A DNA stretch of 64,000 bases from Mycobacteroides chelonae. Lineage in GTDB: Bacteria > Actinomycetota > Actinomycetes > Mycobacteriales > Mycobacteriaceae. Positions within the stretch are counted from its first letter, which is position 1. Each line of letters begins with the position of its first letter. The position numbers were made by a program, and so were the translations under genes. The stretch spans positions 1,364,001 to 1,428,000 of the forward strand of contig NZ_CP050145.1 in the NCBI RefSeq assembly GCF_016767715.1. Reading direction: 5' to 3'. The notes under the pieces were generated by a model. That model worked only from the letters and a program-made list of their open reading frames with translations, was not told the origin of the DNA and ran no database searches. This document shows, in pieces, positions 22,652-31,402 of the stretch.

Positions 22652-23854
22652 ATGGCTGAGATTGTGCTGGACCAGGTGTCCAAGACGTACGCGGACGGTT
22701 CCGCGGCGGTACAGGACGTCAGCCTGAATATCGCCGACGGCGAGTTCATCATCCTGGTCGGGCCCTCGGGGTGCGGTAAGTCCACGACGTTGAACATGAT
22801 CGCCGGACTCGAGGACATCTCCTCGGGCGAGCTCACGATTGCCGGTGAGCGGGTCAACGAGAAGGCGCCCAAGGATCGCGATATCGCCATGGTGTTTCAG
22901 TCGTACGCGTTGTATCCGCATATGACTGTGCGCCAGAACATTGCCTTCCCGTTGACCCTGACCAAGATGAGCAAGGCCGACGTGAACGCAAAGGTCGAAG
23001 AGGCCGCGAAGATCCTGGATCTGACCGACTATCTGGATCGCAAGCCCGCCAACCTCTCCGGCGGACAGCGGCAGCGCGTGGCGATGGGCCGGGCGATCGT
23101 TCGCAGTCCGAAGGCATTTCTCATGGACGAGCCGTTGTCCAATCTGGATGCCAAGCTGCGGGTGCAGATGCGTACCGAGATAGCGCGGCTGCAAAAGCGG
23201 TTGGGCACCACCACCGTCTACGTCACGCATGACCAGACCGAGGCGATGACGCTCGGTGATCGGGTGGTGGTCCTGCGCGCCGGAAAGGTGCAGCAGGTCG
23301 GTGCTCCCCAGGAGCTTTACGACACCCCGGCCAACCTGTTCGTCGCCGGTTTCATCGGATCCCCGGCCATGAACTTCTTCCCGGCGAGGCTTACCGATAT
23401 CGGAGTGCAGCTGCCGTTCGGCGAGGTGACACTCGAGGCGAGCGTCTACGCCAACGTTTCTGCCAAGAAGGCCGGTGTTTTGGGCAGCGACGTGATCGTG
23501 GGGATTCGGCCCGAGCAGTTCGAGGACGCCGCGTTGGTCGACACCTACAAGCGGATCACCGGACTGACGCTCACGGTGAATGCCGACATGGTGGAGTCGC
23601 TGGGCTCGGACAAGTACGTGCACTTCACCACCGAAGGCGGTGCGGCTCACTCGGACGAGCTGGCCGAACTCGCGCAGGAGGCCGGGGTGGCTGGGGCAGA
23701 CGAAAACGAATTTGTGGCAAGGCTTTCCGCGGCATCCAAGGTCGTGGAGGGTCAGCCCGTCGAGCTGATCATCGACACCGGCAAGCTGGTGATATTCGAT
23801 GCCGCATCCGGGGAGAACCTTTCACTGCCCGGCAATGACTCTGCTGGGCAGTGA
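22652..23854 (+). CDS. sugC: trehalose ABC transporter ATPase SugC
   Basis: A 400-residue MalK/UgpC-type ATPase. Walker A GPSGCGKST at about 36-44, Q-loop VFQSYALYPHMTV, signature LSGGQRQRVAMGRAI, Walker B AFLMDEPLSNLDAKL and switch His in VTHDQTEAM. The C-terminal regulatory OB-like domain (about 240-400) is full length. The ATG at 22652 is 2 bases after the sugB stop; the open frame upstream to 22307 overlaps sugB and is not coding. The stop overlaps the next gene by 4 bp. Confidence 0.96.
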   Translation: MAEIVLDQVSKTYADGSAAVQDVSLNIADGEFIILVGPSGCGKSTTLNMIAGLEDISSGELTIAGERVNEKAPKDRDIAMVFQSYALYPHMTVRQNIAFPLTLTKMSKADVNAKVEEAAKILDLTDYLDRKPANLSGGQRQRVAMGRAIVRSPKAFLMDEPLSNLDAKLRVQMRTEIARLQKRLGTTTVYVTHDQTEAMTLGDRVVVLRAGKVQQVGAPQELYDTPANLFVAGFIGSPAMNFFPARLTDIGVQLPFGEVTLEASVYANVSAKKAGVLGSDVIVGIRPEQFEDAALVDTYKRITGLTLTVNADMVESLGSDKYVHFTTEGGAAHSDELAELAQEAGVAGADENEFVARLSAASKVVEGQPVELIIDTGKLVIFDAASGENLSLPGNDSAGQ

Positions 23855-24471
23855 CCGGCCCGGGGATGAGTTCGGACGAGATCGTCCGTCAGGTACGCGC
23901 CCATCTGGCCGATCACTTCACGGGTATCGGTGCGGGCGAGCCGGATTCGGCCTCGGTCACCTTTCTCGGAGCTGAGCCCTATGAGCTGCTGCGCTATGGT
24001 CCCGATAACGCCGGGGTATCGCATTTCGTCTCGGTGGGAGCTTCGCGCTATCCCATGGCCGACCCGGGGGAGATGCTGACTTCAGAGGAGCTGGGTCCGC
24101 GCGCCGAAGTGCTGATCAGTCTGCGCGGCAACGTCTTTCCCGGCCTGGCTCGATCTCTTGCGGTGCTGGCCGCCTCGCCGGCGGTGGAGGGGCTGGTGCT
24201 TACCGAGGACGCGCTCGTCGATCTGGGCCAGCCGCTCTGGGACGATCCGGCACGGCAGGCGTACACGGCGGTATTGCTGCAGACCGGCGATATCCCGGAT
24301 CTGCTGTTGCCCGAACCGCTCTCGCCGGTGCGTTTTCTGGTGGCGGTGCCCATCACGGCCAACGAAGCGGCTTGGGTACGGCTCAAGGGAGCCGATGCGC
24401 TGAGGGACGCATGGCTGCAGGCCGATATCGATGTGAAGGACCCGTCGCGCGCCCACGCGCAGCCGAGCTAG
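23851..24471 (+). CDS. suppressor-of-fused (SUFU)-domain protein coupled to the trehalose importer
   Basis: A 206-residue soluble protein. FLGAEPYELLRYGPDNAGVSHFVSVGASRYPMADPGE, then AEVLISLRGN, and a second strand-rich part LSPVRFLVAVPITANEAAWVRLKG match my picture of bacterial SUFU-domain proteins. The molecular role is unknown; some members are immunity or accessory proteins. The GTG start at 23851 overlaps the sugC stop (GTGA), so it is translated with the importer. In M. tuberculosis sugC is followed by corA directly in my recollection. It faces corA with 4 bp between the stops. Confidence 0.72.
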   Translation: MTGPGMSSDEIVRQVRAHLADHFTGIGAGEPDSASVTFLGAEPYELLRYGPDNAGVSHFVSVGASRYPMADPGEMLTSEELGPRAEVLISLRGNVFPGLARSLAVLAASPAVEGLVLTEDALVDLGQPLWDDPARQAYTAVLLQTGDIPDLLLPEPLSPVRFLVAVPITANEAAWVRLKGADALRDAWLQADIDVKDPSRAHAQPS

Positions 24472-24475
24472 CGCG

Positions 24476-25570
24476 CTACAGCCACCCGTTCTTTCGGAAG
24501 TTCCGGTACAGCAGCGTGCACACGACGACCATGACGAGCAGCACGATTGGGTAGGCGGCCGGCTCGGCCAGTTCGGGCATGTGCTCGAAGTTCATGCCGT
24601 AGATGCCGGCGAGCATGGTCGGAAACGCGGCGATGCCCACCCACGCGCTGATCTTGCGCATGTCGGTGTTCTGTTGCATGGCCACCTTGCCCAGGGCCGC
24701 ATTCACCAGGGAGGTGAGCATCTCGTCGTAGCTCCCGATCTGATCGGCGGCGTGGCTCTGATGATCGAGCACGTCACGCAGGTACCGCCGGACTTCCTTG
24801 GTGATCAGGTCGTTGTGGTCTTGGGTGAGCTTGCTGAGTGCTCCCGTCAGCGGGCTGATCGCGCGGCGCAACTCCACCACTTCACGTTTGAGCATGTAGA
24901 TGTGCTCGATATCGGTGCTGGATCGGGGCGAGAAGACGTTCTGCTCCATCGCATCGATATCGGTCTCGACAAGGTCGGAGACCTCCATGTACGAGTCGAC
25001 CACGCGATCGGCGATGGCGTGCATGACGGCGTACGGGCCCAACCGCATGTGGTCGGGATCGGAATCCATCTGGGCGCGCACCTTCGCCAACCCGCTGTGG
25101 TCGCCGTGGCGCACCGTCACCACGAAGTCGCCGCCCACGAAAATCATGATCTCGCCGGTCTCCACGATCTCGCGGGCCGAGGAGATAGATTCGTGTTCAA
25201 CGTAATTCACGGTCTTGAGAATCAAGAACAAGGTGTCGTCGTACCGCTCGAGCTTCGGACGGTTGTGCGCGTGCACGGCATCCTCGACGGCCAGCCGGTG
25301 TAGTCCGAACGGCTGGGCGACCGCCTCCATCTGATGTTCGTCGGGTTCGTGCAGCCCCACCCACACGAACCCGCGGTCCAGCGAGCGCACCTTCTCCAGC
25401 GCGGCGGTGGGCGTGTACTTGCCCGGCAGCCGGACTCCGTCGACGTATACGCCACAGTCGACAATGGCGCGGGCGAGAGGGACCGGGATGCGTTTGGCAT
25501 CGGTCTCGGGTTCACGGCCGCGGATAGGTGAACGCAACGACGACGGATTGACCGACGGAAATCGCGCCAT
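24476..25570 (-). CDS. corA: magnesium/cobalt transporter CorA
   Basis: A 364-residue CorA channel. A large N-terminal cytoplasmic alpha/beta domain is followed by a long stalk helix and two membrane helices at the C-terminus. The signature GMN is in FPTMLAGIYGMNFEHMPEL, and the last helix ends RNFRKNGWL. It imports Mg2+. I start at the ATG at 25570 (MARFPSVNPSSL) with AGGGAG about 9 bases upstream; the frame is open to 25672 but the extension would reach past the divergent marC start. It corresponds to Rv1239c. Confidence 0.95.
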   Translation of the reverse strand: MARFPSVNPSSLRSPIRGREPETDAKRIPVPLARAIVDCGVYVDGVRLPGKYTPTAALEKVRSLDRGFVWVGLHEPDEHQMEAVAQPFGLHRLAVEDAVHAHNRPKLERYDDTLFLILKTVNYVEHESISSAREIVETGEIMIFVGGDFVVTVRHGDHSGLAKVRAQMDSDPDHMRLGPYAVMHAIADRVVDSYMEVSDLVETDIDAMEQNVFSPRSSTDIEHIYMLKREVVELRRAISPLTGALSKLTQDHNDLITKEVRRYLRDVLDHQSHAADQIGSYDEMLTSLVNAALGKVAMQQNTDMRKISAWVGIAAFPTMLAGIYGMNFEHMPELAEPAAYPIVLLVMVVVCTLLYRNFRKNGWL

Positions 25571-25665
25571 GATGTGGGCTCCCTGCTCGCAACCAATCGT
25601 TCTGCGGAACCGTTCCGCGAGATGGTAACCCGCGAGCCTGTGGGACCGCCTGGGACACTGAAATC

Positions 25666-26277
25666 GTGACATTCGATATTGCGGTGTTCACCTCAGTGTT
25701 CATCACCCTGGTCGTCATCATGGATCCCCCGGGTGCGGTACCGGTGTTTTTGTCGCTGACGGGCCGACAGCCCGCCGCCGAACGACATCGTGCCGCCTGG
25801 CAGGCGCCGGCGGTCTCGTTGACCGTCATCTCGATGTTCGCGATCGGCGGCCAGGCGATCCTGACCTATCTACATATAGGTGTGCCCGCGCTGCAGGGCG
25901 CCGGCGGCCTGCTGCTGCTCATCACGGGCCTATCTCTGTTGATGGGCGGCGCCACCAGCCAGAACGCAGACAGCGGGGTCAACGTGGCGCTTGTCCCGCT
26001 GGGCACCCCGCTGATGGCGGGGCCGGGAGCCATCGCGGCGACCATCATCGCGGTCCGTCAGGCGCAGGGGCAGGTGGGCACCTATCTGGCCATCGCCGCC
26101 GCGATCCTGTGCGTGCACGTGGTGCTGTATCTGACGCTGAGGTTCTCGACGGTGCTGATCAGGGTGCTGCGGGAGGGCGGGATCATGCTCTTGGCCCGGG
26201 TCGCAGGCTTGTTACTGGCTGCCATCGCGGTGCAGATGATCGCCGAGTCGGTGCGCGGATTCGTGGCAGGCGCGTAA
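25666..26277 (+). CDS. MarC family (UPF0056) integral membrane protein
   Basis: A 203-residue protein with six membrane helices. The family motif VIMDPPGAVPVFLSLTG is near the start and PLGTPLMAGPGAIAATII follows in the second half. The MarC family is of uncertain transport function; the older antibiotic-resistance link is not supported. The start is the GTG at 25666, divergent from corA with 95 bp between the starts. Confidence 0.88.
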   Translation: MTFDIAVFTSVFITLVVIMDPPGAVPVFLSLTGRQPAAERHRAAWQAPAVSLTVISMFAIGGQAILTYLHIGVPALQGAGGLLLLITGLSLLMGGATSQNADSGVNVALVPLGTPLMAGPGAIAATIIAVRQAQGQVGTYLAIAAAILCVHVVLYLTLRFSTVLIRVLREGGIMLLARVAGLLLAAIAVQMIAESVRGFVAGA

Positions 26278-26341
26278 CGGGCCGCTCACAGTTCCAGAGT
26301 CGCCAGGAGTGACTTTCGAGGGGGCCAGTAGTCTCACCGCT

Positions 26342-27505
26342 GTGACCGCATCCGACGTTGTCGTGACAGATGAAGAGATTTTCGAAGCACATATCGACGG
26401 GAAGCTGTCGGTAGAGCTCAAGTCGCCGCTGGACACACAGCGCGCACTGTCGATCGCCTACACCCCGGGTGTTGCGCAGGTATCGCGGGCCATTGCCGCC
26501 GACGCCAGCCTGGCCAAGAAGTACACCTGGGCCCATCGCCTGGTCGCGGTGGTCAGCGACGGCAGCGCGGTGCTCGGCCTCGGTGATATCGGTCCTTCGG
26601 CGTCGCTGCCCGTCATGGAGGGCAAGAGCGCGTTGTTCAAGACCTTCGCCGGGCTCAACTCCATCCCGATCGTGCTCGACACCAAGGATCCCGACGAGAT
26701 CGTCGAGACGCTGATCAGGCTGCGCCCCACCTTTGGTGCGGTCAATCTGGAGGACATCTCGGCGCCCCGCTGTTTCGAAATCGAGCGTCGCGTGATCGAG
26801 GCGCTGGACTGTCCGGTGATGCACGATGACCAGCACGGCACCGCCATCGTGGTGTTGGCGGCGCTCATGGGAGCATCGCGGGTGTTGGGCCGCGATCAGA
26901 AGTCGCTCAAGGTGGTGATCTCCGGTGCGGGCGCGGCCGGCGTCGCATGCGCCAACATCCTGCTGGCCGACGGCATTACCGACGTGACGGTGCTGGACTC
27001 GAAGGGCATCGTGCATTCCAGCCGCGATGACCTCAACGAGTTCAAGGCAGACCTTGCCGCACGCACCAACCCGCGCGGTCTCACCGGCGGACAGGCCGAG
27101 GCGCTCGCGGGCGCCGATGTGTTCCTGGGTGTTTCGGCAGGAAAGGTCGACGAGTCGCTCATCGCGACCATGGCAGACGAGAGCATCGTCTTCGCGTGCT
27201 CCAATCCCGACCCCGAGATTCACCCGCATGTGGCCGCCAAGTACGCCGCGATTGTCGCGACCGGGCGCAGCGACTTCCCGAACCAGATCAACAACGTGCT
27301 GGCCTTCCCCGGTGTGTTCCGTGGGGCACTGGACGCCGAGGCCACCAAGATCACCGAGCGGATGAAAGTGGCTGCGGCCGAAGCAATCTTCTCAGTCGTC
27401 GAACCTGACCTGGCGCCGAACAAGATTGTGCCGAGTCCGCTCGATCCGCGTGTCGGACCCGCCGTGGCGGCCGCGGTTCAGGCTGTCGCGCACGAGAGCG
27501 ACTAG
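26342..27505 (+). CDS. NAD(P)-dependent malic enzyme
   Basis: A 387-residue malic enzyme of the short bacterial type: HIDGKLSVELKSPLDTQRALSIAYTPGVAQVSRAI (catalytic Tyr in AYTPG), then LGLGDIGPSASLPVMEGK, VNLEDISAPRCF and MHDDQHGTAIVVLAAL (metal site), and a Rossmann domain VVISGAGAAGVACANILL. It makes pyruvate from malate. I chose the GTG at 26342: homologues start close to DEEIFEAH, and TAGTCT (TAnnnT) ends 7 bases before it, suggesting a leaderless start. A GTG at 26309 is in frame, but its AGGAG runs into the start codon. M. tuberculosis has a malate dehydrogenase gene near here instead. Confidence 0.92.
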   Translation: MTASDVVVTDEEIFEAHIDGKLSVELKSPLDTQRALSIAYTPGVAQVSRAIAADASLAKKYTWAHRLVAVVSDGSAVLGLGDIGPSASLPVMEGKSALFKTFAGLNSIPIVLDTKDPDEIVETLIRLRPTFGAVNLEDISAPRCFEIERRVIEALDCPVMHDDQHGTAIVVLAALMGASRVLGRDQKSLKVVISGAGAAGVACANILLADGITDVTVLDSKGIVHSSRDDLNEFKADLAARTNPRGLTGGQAEALAGADVFLGVSAGKVDESLIATMADESIVFACSNPDPEIHPHVAAKYAAIVATGRSDFPNQINNVLAFPGVFRGALDAEATKITERMKVAAAEAIFSVVEPDLAPNKIVPSPLDPRVGPAVAAAVQAVAHESD

Positions 27506-27519
27506 CCCTCTAGTCGTCG

Positions 27520-28380
27520 ATGTTCAAGGTTCGCGCGTGCATAGCGGGGCTGCTGGCTGCAGTGTCCGTACTTGCCGCGTGTTCGGACAATCATGGTCCC
27601 GCACCGTATTTGACGGTGGTGACCACGAATGACCCGCAGTATCGGGTGCTTGCGCACATCTATGCCGCAGTGGTGAAGGCGACCGGTATCGATACCAAGG
27701 TGCGTGAGAGTCCCGATCCGGTAGCCGAACTGGATACCGGTATCGCGAGCGTCGCACCCGGGTTCACTGGGCGGCTGCTGCGGCAGTTCGCGCCACAGCA
27801 GCGGGCCAGCGGAGACGAGGAAGTCACGTATAAGGCCATGATCGCCGCGCTGCCCGCAGGTGTCGCGGCCGCCGACTATGGGACGGCAGAGGATCGCCCG
27901 GCCATTGCGGTTCCGTCCGGTACAACGAGTGTCTCGGCTAAACCCACGCTTGCCGGGCTCGCGCGGCATTGCGATGAACTGGCGCGTGCCGGGCAGGTGG
28001 GGCCGGGGCCCGTTCCCGTCGCGCGCATAGGTTCTTGCTCGACGGGTTATCCGCGTCAATTCCCCAGTACTGGTGAGCTTTTCGCGGCGCTCAAGCGTAC
28101 AGAGGTGGCGGTGGCCTGGACATCCACCGCCAGCCCGGCCCTTCCGGTCAATGGGGTCACCCTGGTGGACGACGAAAAAAACTGGCTGCCGGCCAACAAC
28201 GTCGTTCCGCTGTACCGGCGCAATGAACTGTCCGAACCGCAGGTTTTGTCGCTCAACAAGGTCGCCGGCGAGCTGACCACCGGTGACCTGGCGGCGATGA
28301 CCCGCGAGGTATCCGGCGGTGCGGATCCACAGCGACTAGTGGACACCTGGCTTAACGATCACCAGATTCTGCTGCGCTAG
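27520..28380 (+). CDS. lpqZ: substrate-binding lipoprotein LpqZ
   Basis: A 286-residue lipoprotein, the same length I recall for Rv1244 LpqZ. The signal peptide ends in LAAC (Cys21). The rest resembles the osmoprotectant/glycine-betaine binding fold (OpuAC type): LTVVTTNDPQYRVLAHIYAAVVKATG near the start and LSLNKVAGELTTGDLAAMTREV near the end. No permease or ATPase partner lies nearby, so the ligand is unknown. It lies 14 bp after the malic enzyme gene and may be cotranscribed. The stop is shared in a CTAG with the convergent TetR gene. Confidence 0.85.
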   Translation: MFKVRACIAGLLAAVSVLAACSDNHGPAPYLTVVTTNDPQYRVLAHIYAAVVKATGIDTKVRESPDPVAELDTGIASVAPGFTGRLLRQFAPQQRASGDEEVTYKAMIAALPAGVAAADYGTAEDRPAIAVPSGTTSVSAKPTLAGLARHCDELARAGQVGPGPVPVARIGSCSTGYPRQFPSTGELFAALKRTEVAVAWTSTASPALPVNGVTLVDDEKNWLPANNVVPLYRRNELSEPQVLSLNKVAGELTTGDLAAMTREVSGGADPQRLVDTWLNDHQILLR

Positions 28381-29009
28381 CTGGCGGTGATGTGCTGGCT
28401 CGCGATAACAGTGGCGAGCCTCGTTACGTGATCTATGACCTGTGTTTCGGTGAGAATGATTGCGCCCGAGTGCCATTCGCTCATCATGCCGGTGAAACCG
28501 TTGAGGCCGATGGTGACGTCGACGCGGAATGCGTCGGCGTCGGCGTCTGGGCGCAGATATGGACGGCCGGTGTCGATCATGAGTTCAACCAGCTCCCGCT
28601 GCGATGCTTGTCTCTTCTTCTCGAGTGCGGGACATCCCGTGTGGTTGCCCAGCAGTACTTGTGCACGGGGGAAGTCATCCGCGACCCATGTGACGAGAAC
28701 GTGCAGCGCCCGATTGAGGGTCTCCAGGGGTGGACGAGCGGGATCTCCAACAAGAACCTCCACAACGGCGGCGAGCAGTTCGGATCGGATGCCCTCCCAC
28801 ACCGCGACCAGCAGCTCGTCTCTATCGGAGAAGTCCTCGTAGAAATATCGGGTGTTCAGGGTGGTGTGCGCACAGACTTTGCGCATCGTCACCGCTGCCC
28901 AGCCGGACTCGCGCCAGATGTCCAAGGCGGCGCAGACGAACCGTGAACGGCGCTCTTGACGTCGTTCGGCGTGCGTTTGACCGCCGTAGAGGTCGGACGT
29001 GCGGCGCAT
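28377..29009 (-). CDS. TetR-family regulator divergent from the P450 operon
   Basis: A 210-residue TetR protein. The helix-turn-helix reads ALDIWRESGWAAVTMRKVCAHTTLNTRYFYEDFSDRDELL, where RYFYEDFSDRDEL is the recognition helix and its conserved tail. The C-terminal domain is a typical helical ligand pocket of unknown specificity. It faces the P450-SDR-monooxygenase operon across 127 bp containing an 18-bp palindrome, so it is the likely repressor of that operon and of itself. Confidence 0.88.
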   Translation of the reverse strand: MRRTSDLYGGQTHAERRQERRSRFVCAALDIWRESGWAAVTMRKVCAHTTLNTRYFYEDFSDRDELLVAVWEGIRSELLAAVVEVLVGDPARPPLETLNRALHVLVTWVADDFPRAQVLLGNHTGCPALEKKRQASQRELVELMIDTGRPYLRPDADADAFRVDVTIGLNGFTGMMSEWHSGAIILTETQVIDHVTRLATVIASQHITAS

Positions 29010-29073
29010 CTGTCGATGATCGCAAATCTCGGCGATTCCTTGAAAACTTTGACGATAGACGCTCTAATGTAAA

Positions 29074-29091
29074 TGATCTCATGTGAGATCA
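29074..29091. promoter_or_regulatory. operator-like palindrome between the TetR gene and the P450 operon
   Basis: TGATCTCA-TG-TGAGATCA, two perfect 8-bp arms around a 2-bp centre. A partial second copy of the GATCT half-site follows at about 29095-29107. It is 46 bases before the P450 start and 65 bases before the TetR start, the usual position for a TetR operator serving divergent genes. Confidence 0.75.
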
Positions 29092-29136
29092 GATGATCTG
29101 GGATCTCGGGTCTGGCATATCGGAGAGGTGGAGACA

Positions 29137-30594
29137 ATGACGTCTGCAGCGGTTCGCACTGTGGAGACCGGGGTGGTGAAGGGCGACAAGCCACTGCTTG
29201 TCTCGGGCGCGCCGGCAACCCGACTCAACGGTCTGCTGATGACATTCGAGGTGGCGCGGTATGGACTGGATCCCGACCAAGGCTTGGTTCGTCGGATCGC
29301 GGGACGTGACATCACCCGATGGCGTTGCGGAAATAGGAACTTCGTGGGCCTAACCCATCCCGACTACATCGATCACGTCTTTCACGCCGGGAGGCTTAAC
29401 TACCACAAGTCGTTCGAGTTTGAGTTACTGCGTGCCCTGCTTGGCCTGAATCTTTTTACAGACGAGGAAGAGTCCTGGCAGTGGCATCGAACGCTGCTTA
29501 ATCCGATGTTCGCTAAACGCAGGCTAAATGGTCTGGTCGACCTGATGATTGAGCCGATCGAGGAGATGGTGGCTGAAATTGATTCGCAGGGTGACGGACC
29601 CATCGAAATGAGCCTGTCGGATGCAATGGTGCGACTCACGCTCAACATCGTGGGAAACGCTTTATTCGGTAGGCAATTCGGTGCTATCTCCGATGCGATG
29701 TCAGACAAAGTGACCGCAGGTCTGCGGTTCGGTGTCAAGTTCTTGCGGCTGTTCCTCATTGCAGAGCCGCCTCGATGGTTGTTCCGTACGGTGATGCGGG
29801 GAGCGTTCTTGCCGGTACCGCTCCCTTGGCCGTTCAGGCACGTGCAGGTGGTCGCGAAAACACTGGACAAGGCGGTCTGGGACTTGGTGCGCGATCGCAA
29901 GGCTAATCCCATCGATGGGGTTGACCTTTTGAATTACATGCTCACGACTGAGGCTGAGGACGGTAAGCCTTTGTCGGACAAGCGAGTCCGTGATGAGTCA
30001 ATAACGTTCATGTTGGCGGGACACGAGACGACGGCCAATGCGCTGTCTTGGATGTGGTACTTGCTGGCATTGAATACCAACGCCCGCGATCGGATGCTTG
30101 CCGAGATAGATCAGGTTCTGCAGGGGCGAACTCCGGGAGCGGATGACCTGTCGAAGTTGCCGTGGACGACTGCATGTTTCTTGGAGGCGATGCGTTACTA
30201 CAGTCCGGCGTGGATTGTTCCGCGGGTGGCAGTGAAGGACGACGTTATCGGTGGTCATCGAATTCGAAAGGGCACCACAATAATTATGCCCGGGCATCTG
30301 GTGCACCATGACGAGCGATGGTGGGCCGACCCAGACGAGTTCGACCCGTCGCGATTCTTGCCAGGTGAGGGCAAGGATCGGCCCCGTAGTGCGTATATGC
30401 CCTTTGGGGGCGGTAAACGCATATGCATCGGCCAGAGTTTCGCAACGATGGAGTCGGTGTTGGTGACGGCGATCTTGAGTCAGCACTTCGTGTTTGATCT
30501 GAAGCCGGGCCATCCCGTCGATCCCGAAGGCACCCTGACGTTGCGCCCGCGCCATGGCCTACAGGCCATCGCCCGGCGGAGACACGTGGCATGA
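29137..30594 (+). CDS. cytochrome P450 monooxygenase
   Basis: A 485-residue P450, longer than the usual bacterial 400-420 residues and closer to CYP4/CYP102-like fatty-acid or hydrocarbon hydroxylases. I-helix AGHETT at 294-299, ExxR at 350-353 (EAMR), and haem loop FGGGKRIC with the Cys ligand at 430. The ATG at 29137 follows GAGAGGTGGAG. Codon use is visibly more AT-rich than the flanking backbone genes (for example CTTTTTACAGAC and ATAATTATG), suggesting acquisition. The stop overlaps the SDR start by 4 bp. No ferredoxin or reductase gene is adjacent, so electrons must come from elsewhere. Confidence 0.93.
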   Translation: MTSAAVRTVETGVVKGDKPLLVSGAPATRLNGLLMTFEVARYGLDPDQGLVRRIAGRDITRWRCGNRNFVGLTHPDYIDHVFHAGRLNYHKSFEFELLRALLGLNLFTDEEESWQWHRTLLNPMFAKRRLNGLVDLMIEPIEEMVAEIDSQGDGPIEMSLSDAMVRLTLNIVGNALFGRQFGAISDAMSDKVTAGLRFGVKFLRLFLIAEPPRWLFRTVMRGAFLPVPLPWPFRHVQVVAKTLDKAVWDLVRDRKANPIDGVDLLNYMLTTEAEDGKPLSDKRVRDESITFMLAGHETTANALSWMWYLLALNTNARDRMLAEIDQVLQGRTPGADDLSKLPWTTACFLEAMRYYSPAWIVPRVAVKDDVIGGHRIRKGTTIIMPGHLVHHDERWWADPDEFDPSRFLPGEGKDRPRSAYMPFGGGKRICIGQSFATMESVLVTAILSQHFVFDLKPGHPVDPEGTLTLRPRHGLQAIARRRHVA

Positions 30595-31379
30595 AGATTC
30601 CGCAACGCGTCGTGATAACCGGTGCCGCTAGTGGTATCGGCACTGCCACCGTGCAACATTACGCACGCGCGGGCACCGAGGTGATCGGCCTGGATATCAA
30701 CGAGGACGCCCTGCAGGCTGCCGCGGGCGCCGCTCGGCATGGTGGTGGCCGGGTATTCGGATATGCCTGCGATGTGGCGGATTTGGGGTCGGTCGAGGAA
30801 GCCTCCGCCCGTATCAAGGCCGAACACGGTCCCGTTGACATCCTCGTTAACAACGCGGGCGTGGGCGTGGGGGGTGACTTTCTGGAAACCACACATGAAG
30901 ACTGGATCTGGCTACGGTCCATCAATTACGACGGGGTTGCGCATGGCTGTAGGGCGTTTGGACCCGACATGGTGGCGCGTGGGAGCGGTCACGTGGTCAA
31001 TGTGGCCTCCGGGGCCGGCTATATCCCGACGCGGCGGATGGCGTCGTATTGCGCGTCCAAGGCTGCGGTCATCATGTTTTCTCGATGCCTGCGGGCGGAC
31101 TGGGCGGGGCGTGGTGTGGGAGTCAGCGTCATCTGTCCGGGCGTAATCAAAACGCCCATTCTGGAGCACACCCGCCTACGCGGCGCCATCGGTGCTGAAA
31201 AGGAGCTGATGGAAAAGGGATTCAAACTCGGGCACCCCCCAGATGCGGTGGCCAAAGCCATTGCTCGTGCCGCCCGGCACAACTTGGCACTTGTTCCCGT
31301 GGGCGTGGAATCACGGCTCGCCTACCACGCACTCCGTGCCCTGCCGGCTTCGGTCGGCAACCTACTTGCCCGCGTATGA
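30591..31379 (+). CDS. short-chain dehydrogenase/reductase of the P450-monooxygenase operon
   Basis: A 262-residue classical SDR. Cofactor motif TGAASGIG at about 10-17, DIN after beta-2, NNAGVGVG, and catalytic YCASK with a Ser in the VASGAGY strand. It should interconvert an alcohol and a ketone or aldehyde using NAD(P)H. The ATG overlaps the P450 stop (ATGA) and its own stop overlaps a possible ATG of the monooxygenase gene. Its position suggests that it oxidises the alcohol made by the P450. Confidence 0.9.
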   Translation: MKIPQRVVITGAASGIGTATVQHYARAGTEVIGLDINEDALQAAAGAARHGGGRVFGYACDVADLGSVEEASARIKAEHGPVDILVNNAGVGVGGDFLETTHEDWIWLRSINYDGVAHGCRAFGPDMVARGSGHVVNVASGAGYIPTRRMASYCASKAAVIMFSRCLRADWAGRGVGVSVICPGVIKTPILEHTRLRGAIGAEKELMEKGFKLGHPPDAVAKAIARAARHNLALVPVGVESRLAYHALRALPASVGNLLARV

Positions 31380-31402
31380 CTCACTCGAGAACTGGAGCCT
31401 TC

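Noticed and set aside
26183..27229. Long open frame on the minus strand opposite the malic enzyme gene
   Set aside because: It mirrors a real gene in a high-GC genome; the peptide is His/Arg/Gly-rich with no domain. The same applies to long frames opposite glgC (4295-5338), deaD (56343-57377) and the nuclease-helicase (52764-53741).
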